The position numbers and the translations under genes are program-made. Below the pieces are notes generated by a model. It had not been told where the DNA came from and ran no database searches. It saw only the letters and a program-made list of their open reading frames with translations. Positions 60,663 to 64,000 of a stretch of DNA of 64,000 nt are shown here, piece after piece. The stretch spans positions 116,979 to 180,978 of the forward strand of contig JALHMF010000004.1 in assembly GCA_022844205.1 (NCBI GenBank), given 5' to 3'. Numbering within the stretch: position 1 is the stretch's first letter; each line of letters starts with the position of its first letter. This stretch comes from Xanthobacteraceae bacterium (GTDB lineage Bacteria; Pseudomonadota; Alphaproteobacteria; Rhizobiales; Xanthobacteraceae).

Positions 60663-61550
60663 ATGCCCATTGCCAGCATGACCGGATTTGCCCGCGCGCA
60701 AGGCGAGAGCGGTTCCTATGCCTGGGCGTGGGAAATCAAGTCGGTGAATTCCAAGGGGCTCGATCTCCGCCTTCGCCTGCCGCTGGGCTGGGATGCGGTG
60801 GAAGCGCCGGCTCGCACCGCCGCCGCGAAGTCGCTTGCGCGCGGCAACGTCTCGGCAACGCTGGAAGTGAAACGCAATGGTGCCGCGCCGACGGTCCGGA
60901 TCAATGAAGAAGTATTGATGGCTGTTGTCGCCGCGATCGGTTCGGTCGGGCAGAGGGTGAATGCGCAGCCGCCCACGCTCGACGGAATCCTGAACATCAA
61001 GGGCGTCATGGAAATCGCCGACGCCGAGGAAATTCCGGCCGAGCGCACGGGCGCGGAGAAGGCGATCGTCGCGGGCTTCGAAGACGCACTGAAGGATCTC
61101 GTGACCATGCGCCGCCGCGAGGGCGATGCGCTGGACAAGATCATGCAGGAGCGGGTGAGCCAGATCGCCGCGCTGGTCAACGAAGCGGAGAACGCACCGG
61201 GCCGCAAGCCTGAAGCGATCCGCGCACGGCTCGCCGAACAGGTAAAGGCGCTTCTGGAAACCAGCGAGAAATTCGACGCTGATCGTCTCCATTCCGAAGC
61301 CGTGCTGCTCGCGGCCAAAGCCGATGTGCGCGAGGAACTGGACCGCCTTACCGCGCATGTGAGTGCGGCCCGCGCGATGCTGAAAGGCGGCGGCGCGGTC
61401 GGCCGCAAGCTCGATTTCCTGGCGCAGGAATTCAACCGCGAGGCGAATACGTTGTGCGCGAAAGCCAACGACGTGAAGCTCTCGGCCATCGGGCTGGAGC
61501 TGAAAACGCTCGTCGATCAGTTCCGCGAGCAGGTGCAGAACCTCGAATGA
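60663..61550 (+). CDS. YicC/YloC-family endoribonuclease
   Basis: 295 residues. N-terminal IASMTGFARAQGESGSYAWAWEIKSVNSKGLDLRLRLPLGWDAVEAPAR is the YicC signature, and GGGAVGRKLDFLAQEFNREANTLCAKANDVKLSAIGLELKTLVDQFREQVQNLE is the conserved C-terminal DUF1732. The middle is helical. YicC was shown in E. coli to be an endoribonuclease acting on small-RNA targets; it is mostly uncharacterised elsewhere. It is coupled to gmk by ATGA overlap (61547-61550), an order common in alphaproteobacteria. Confidence 0.92.
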   Translation: MPIASMTGFARAQGESGSYAWAWEIKSVNSKGLDLRLRLPLGWDAVEAPARTAAAKSLARGNVSATLEVKRNGAAPTVRINEEVLMAVVAAIGSVGQRVNAQPPTLDGILNIKGVMEIADAEEIPAERTGAEKAIVAGFEDALKDLVTMRRREGDALDKIMQERVSQIAALVNEAENAPGRKPEAIRARLAEQVKALLETSEKFDADRLHSEAVLLAAKADVREELDRLTAHVSAARAMLKGGGAVGRKLDFLAQEFNREANTLCAKANDVKLSAIGLELKTLVDQFREQVQNLE

Positions 61551-62308
61551 AGCGCGCGAAGAAAAAGAAAGCCGCAAAGCGCGCGAAGAAATCCGCGCGG
61601 AGCGCGAAACGCACAGCAAGGACGCCGCGCCGCGGGTTGATGTTCGTGCTGTCCTCGCCGTCGGGTGCCGGCAAGACGACGCTGACGAGGCTCTTGCTGG
61701 AGCAGGACAAGCGCGCCCGCCTGTCGGTTTCCGTCACCACGCGCGAGCGGCGTCCGAGCGAAGTGGACGGCGTCCACTATACATTTGTAGACCGCAAGAC
61801 CTTCATCGCCATGCGGGACGCGGGCGAACTGCTCGAATGGGCCGAGGTCCACGGCAATCTCTATGCGACGCCGCGTTTCGCGGTGGAAAAGCATCTCGCC
61901 GCCGGTCACGACGTGATCTTCGACATCGACTGGCAGGGAACGCTGCAGCTTTACGAGCAAGCGCGGAAGGATGTCACCAGCGTCTTCATCCTGCCGCCGT
62001 CGATGGCCGAGCTGCGCACGCGGCTCTCCCGCCGCGCCGAGGACGACGAAGCGACGATCCGCAAGCGCCTGAAGAACGCGGTGGAGGAAATCGGCCACTG
62101 GAAGGAATACGATTACGTGCTCGCCAACAACGATCTCAACCGCTGTTTCAGCGAAGTGAAGACGGTGCTTGCCGGCGCCCGCGCGCAGGCAGCCGGAAAC
62201 AGAAGCGCGCGCGGCAGGCGTGCGATGGCAAACGCGCGGAAACTGCTTCGCGATCAGCAGCCGAAGCTCGCGGCCCTCGTGAAGAGACTGCAGACGGAAA
62301 AGATTTAA
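61547..62308 (+). CDS. gmk: Guanylate kinase with basic N-terminal extension
   Basis: 253 residues from the ATG overlapping the yicC stop. About 30 residues of Lys/Arg/Ala (MKRAKKKKAAKRAKKSARSAKRTARTPRRG) precede the kinase, longer than normal (about 205). P-loop FVLSSPSGAGKTTLTRLLLEQD, GMP-binding SVTTRERRPSEVDGVHYTFVDRKTFIAMRDAGELLEWAEVHGNLYATP, then DIDWQGTLQL and RAEDDEATIRKRLKNAVEEI. It phosphorylates GMP, linking to guaA upstream. The tail might bind RNA; see findings. Confidence 0.95.
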   Translation: MKRAKKKKAAKRAKKSARSAKRTARTPRRGLMFVLSSPSGAGKTTLTRLLLEQDKRARLSVSVTTRERRPSEVDGVHYTFVDRKTFIAMRDAGELLEWAEVHGNLYATPRFAVEKHLAAGHDVIFDIDWQGTLQLYEQARKDVTSVFILPPSMAELRTRLSRRAEDDEATIRKRLKNAVEEIGHWKEYDYVLANNDLNRCFSEVKTVLAGARAQAAGNRSARGRRAMANARKLLRDQQPKLAALVKRLQTEKI

Positions 62309-62315
62309 AGGCAGC

Positions 62316-62411
62316 CGTCATCCTGAGGCGCGAGACGCGAATGCGCCGAGCCTCGAAGGATGGCGGCGTCACCCTTCGAGGCCCGGATTCGCCGGGCACC
62401 TCAGGGTGACG
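62316..62411. repeat. Palindromic intergenic repeat pair (CTCGAAGG family), copy 3
   Basis: CGTCATCCTGAGGCGCGAG...GAGCCTCGAAGGATGG (62316-62363), then GTCACCCTTCGAGGCCCG...GGCACCTCAGGGTGACG (62368-62411). Third copy of the pair at 23071 and 56280. It overlaps the last codons and stop of rsmA. Confidence 0.82.
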
Positions 62412-63246
62412 TTTGGCCTGCGCGATATTCATTCGCCAGCCGCACAAATCCCTCCACCGGCACATCCTCCGCGCGCAGCGTCGGTTCGATGCCGGCTTTT
62501 TCCAATAAAGCACCCGCCTCCACGCCGAGCTGCTTCAGGCTCTGCCGCAGCATTTTCCGGCGCTGGCCAAAGGCTGCTTCCGTCACGCGCTCCAGCGTTT
62601 TCAGCTCGCACGCGAGCGGCTCCGCGCGCGGCACGAATTGCACGATGGACGACGTGACCTTCGGCGGCGGCACGAAAGCGCTCGGATTCACGTCGAACAA
62701 GATCTTCGGCTCCGTGCGCCATTGCGCGAGCACCGAGAGCCGCCCGTAGGTCTTGGAGCCCGGCGCCGCCACGATGCGCTCGGCCACCTCGCGCTGGAAC
62801 ATCAGCACCAGACGATCGAACCAGGGCGGCCAGGTTTCCGAGAGCCAGTTCACCAAGAGCGCGGTCGAAATGTTATAGGGAAGGTTCGCCACGATGCGCG
62901 CCGGCCCCGCGATCATGCCGCGCGGATCGAACTCCAGCGCGTCCCCTTCGACGACGCGCAGCTTCCCCGGATAGGCTTCCGCCACCTCCTTCAGCGCTTC
63001 GATGCAGCGCGCGTCGCGCTCGATGGCGATGACATTGGCACCCTCGGCTAGCAGCGCGCGCGTCAGCCCGCCGGGACCCGGCCCGACTTCCACCACGCTG
63101 ACGCCCGCAAGCGGTCCCGCCGCCCGCGCAATGCGCGAAGTCAGATTCAGGTCCAGCAGGAAATTCTGCCCGAGCGATTTCTTCGCGGACAATTCATGCT
63201 TGCGGATTACATCCCGCAGCGGCGGCAGGCTGTCGATCCGGCTCAT
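62401..63246 (-). CDS. rsmA: 16S rRNA dimethyladenosine transferase RsmA (KsgA)
   Basis: 281 residues. SAM motif [37 protein letters not shown], catalytic NLPYNIST at [20 protein letters not shown], and [22 protein letters not shown] near the N-terminus. It dimethylates A1518 and A1519 of 16S rRNA. The start overlaps the pdxA stop by 4 bases. Its stop codon lies inside a palindromic repeat copy. The pdxA-rsmA order is widespread in proteobacteria. Confidence 0.96.
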   Translation of the reverse strand: MSRIDSLPPLRDVIRKHELSAKKSLGQNFLLDLNLTSRIARAAGPLAGVSVVEVGPGPGGLTRALLAEGANVIAIERDARCIEALKEVAEAYPGKLRVVEGDALEFDPRGMIAGPARIVANLPYNISTALLVNWLSETWPPWFDRLVLMFQREVAERIVAAPGSKTYGRLSVLAQWRTEPKILFDVNPSAFVPPPKVTSSIVQFVPRAEPLACELKTLERVTEAAFGQRRKMLRQSLKQLGVEAGALLEKAGIEPTLRAEDVPVEGFVRLANEYRAGQTSP

Positions 63247-64000
63247 CCGGCGTGCGCGGGCGCTTCCGCCGAGGCGAGGCGATGCGCGAGCTTGATCGCC
63301 GCAACGAGGCTTGCCGGATTGGCGCGGCCCGAACCGGCAAGATCGAACGCGGTACCGTGATCGGGCGAAGTCCTGACAAACGGCAAGCCGAGCGTCACGT
63401 TCACCGCGCGGTCGAAGGCAAGTGTCTTCACTGGCGCCAGCACCTGATCGTGATACATGCCGAGCGCCACGTCATACCGTGAACGCGCCTCCGCATGAAA
63501 CAGCGTGTCGGCCGGGAAGGGGCCGCTCGCATCGATGCCCTCCGCGCGCAATTTTTCCACGGCGGGCTTTACCACCATTGCATCCTCGCGGCCGATGGTG
63601 CCGGCTTCGCCCGCGTGCGGATTGAGCCCGCACACCGCAAGCCGCGGTCTTGCAATACCAAAACGCCGCGTGAGGTCGCGCGCCGCGATGCGCGCGGTTT
63701 CCACGATCAGTTCCACACTGAGAAGATGCGGCACTTCCGCGAGCGGTACATGGATCGTGACCGGAATCACGGCAAGTTCCTCGCTCCAGATCATCATGAC
63801 GGCACGCGGGGCGACACCGCCCTTTGCCGCGAGATGAGCGAGAAATTCAGTATGTCCGGGAAATTTGAAACCCGCCGCCGTCATCACCGATTTCGCGATC
63901 GGATTGGTGACGATCGCCGCGCACTGTCCCGCCTGCACCAGCGCCACCGCGCGTTCGATGGCGCCCTTGGCAAGGGCGGCACTCGAAGCGTCGGGCTTGC
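63243..64000 (-). CDS. pdxA: 4-hydroxythreonine-4-phosphate dehydrogenase, 5' part missing
   Basis: About 252 codons in the window; the start lies beyond the right edge, as the frame stays open through [38 protein letters not shown]. Metal ligands: His in [12 protein letters not shown], then [27 protein letters not shown], and [46 protein letters not shown]. It makes the amine precursor for pyridoxal phosphate. It overlaps rsmA by 4 bases. Confidence 0.95.
   Translation of the reverse strand, partial: KPDASSAALAKGAIERAVALVQAGQCAAIVTNPIAKSVMTAAGFKFPGHTEFLAHLAAKGGVAPRAVMMIWSEELAVIPVTIHVPLAEVPHLLSVELIVETARIAARDLTRRFGIARPRLAVCGLNPHAGEAGTIGREDAMVVKPAVEKLRAEGIDASGPFPADTLFHAEARSRYDVALGMYHDQVLAPVKTLAFDRAVNVTLGLPFVRTSPDHGTAFDLAGSGRANPASLVAAIKLAHRLASAEAPAHAG

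Overview
The window is a high-G+C stretch of chromosome, apart from a few A+T-rich islets. By gene content and order it comes from an alphaproteobacterium of the Hyphomicrobiales (Rhizobiales), probably near Xanthobacteraceae/Nitrobacteraceae. This placement is inferred from: a pdxA-rsmA pair beside a gmk-yicC-mltG-fabF-acpP-fabG-fabD group; an rpsF-rpsR-DUF2232-rplI-dnaB-alr group; a radA-cvpA-purF group; guaB and guaA framing an rsmB/aat-like segment; a Bug/TctC-type periplasmic binding protein; Omp25-like barrels; and many GAA-loop palindromic repeats. No rRNA, tRNA, CRISPR array, prophage or insertion-sequence transposase was found. No gene-free gap exceeds 300 bases; the largest are 55033-55318 (rpsF leader and fabD upstream region) and 40270-40535 (operator region).

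Layout. 0-6 kb: a truncated thioredoxin-like gene, a chimeric pseudogene, a ferredoxin-reductase-like flavoprotein with a nitroreductase, an AI-2E-type permease, a YqjD/YqjE-like pair and a 2-oxoglutarate oxygenase. 6-21 kb: ppx/gppA with rlmE, an A+T-rich PD-(D/E)XK-like orphan, a DHA2 drug-efflux gene behind a 21-bp-phased repeat, guaB, a nucleosidase-rsmB pair, an Aat-like gene, guaA and redox enzymes. 21-31 kb: prfC, a GGDEF-EAL protein with degenerate GGDEF, nnrU-panB, a yfgM-like/lipoprotein/der group, a tctC-like gene and an SDR gene. 31-35 kb: a small A+T-rich gene, then purF, cvpA and radA.

35.3-47.7 kb reads as an accessory block set between radA and alr, genes that are commonly close together in this order. 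It holds a hydratase-like gene, an MFS gene, membrane and methyltransferase genes, a Crp/Fnr regulator followed by a cluster of TTGAAC boxes and an ice-binding-domain autotransporter, a DUF4239 gene, folE, a catalytically dead HtrA-like protein, a PsiF-like protein and an outer-membrane protein with three tandem beta-barrels. 47.7-55 kb returns to conserved genes: alr, a DUF559 nuclease bounded by inverted repeats, dnaB, cfa, rplI, DUF2232, rpsR, rpsF. 55-64 kb carries fatty-acid synthesis (fabD, fabG, acpP, fabF), mltG, yicC, gmk, and on the other strand rsmA with a truncated pdxA.

The most interesting element is the DUF559 nuclease ORF at 48843-49226. It is bounded by two inverted copies of a structured repeat (CTCCCC/GGGGAG hairpin, then a hairpin with a conserved GAA loop and a covarying stem, then GGGTGGG). 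An ORF-less pair of the same repeat lies 5 kb away at 54200-54301. This arrangement resembles REP/RAYT pairs, but with a Vsr-like nuclease in place of a Y1 transposase; the mobility role is inference.
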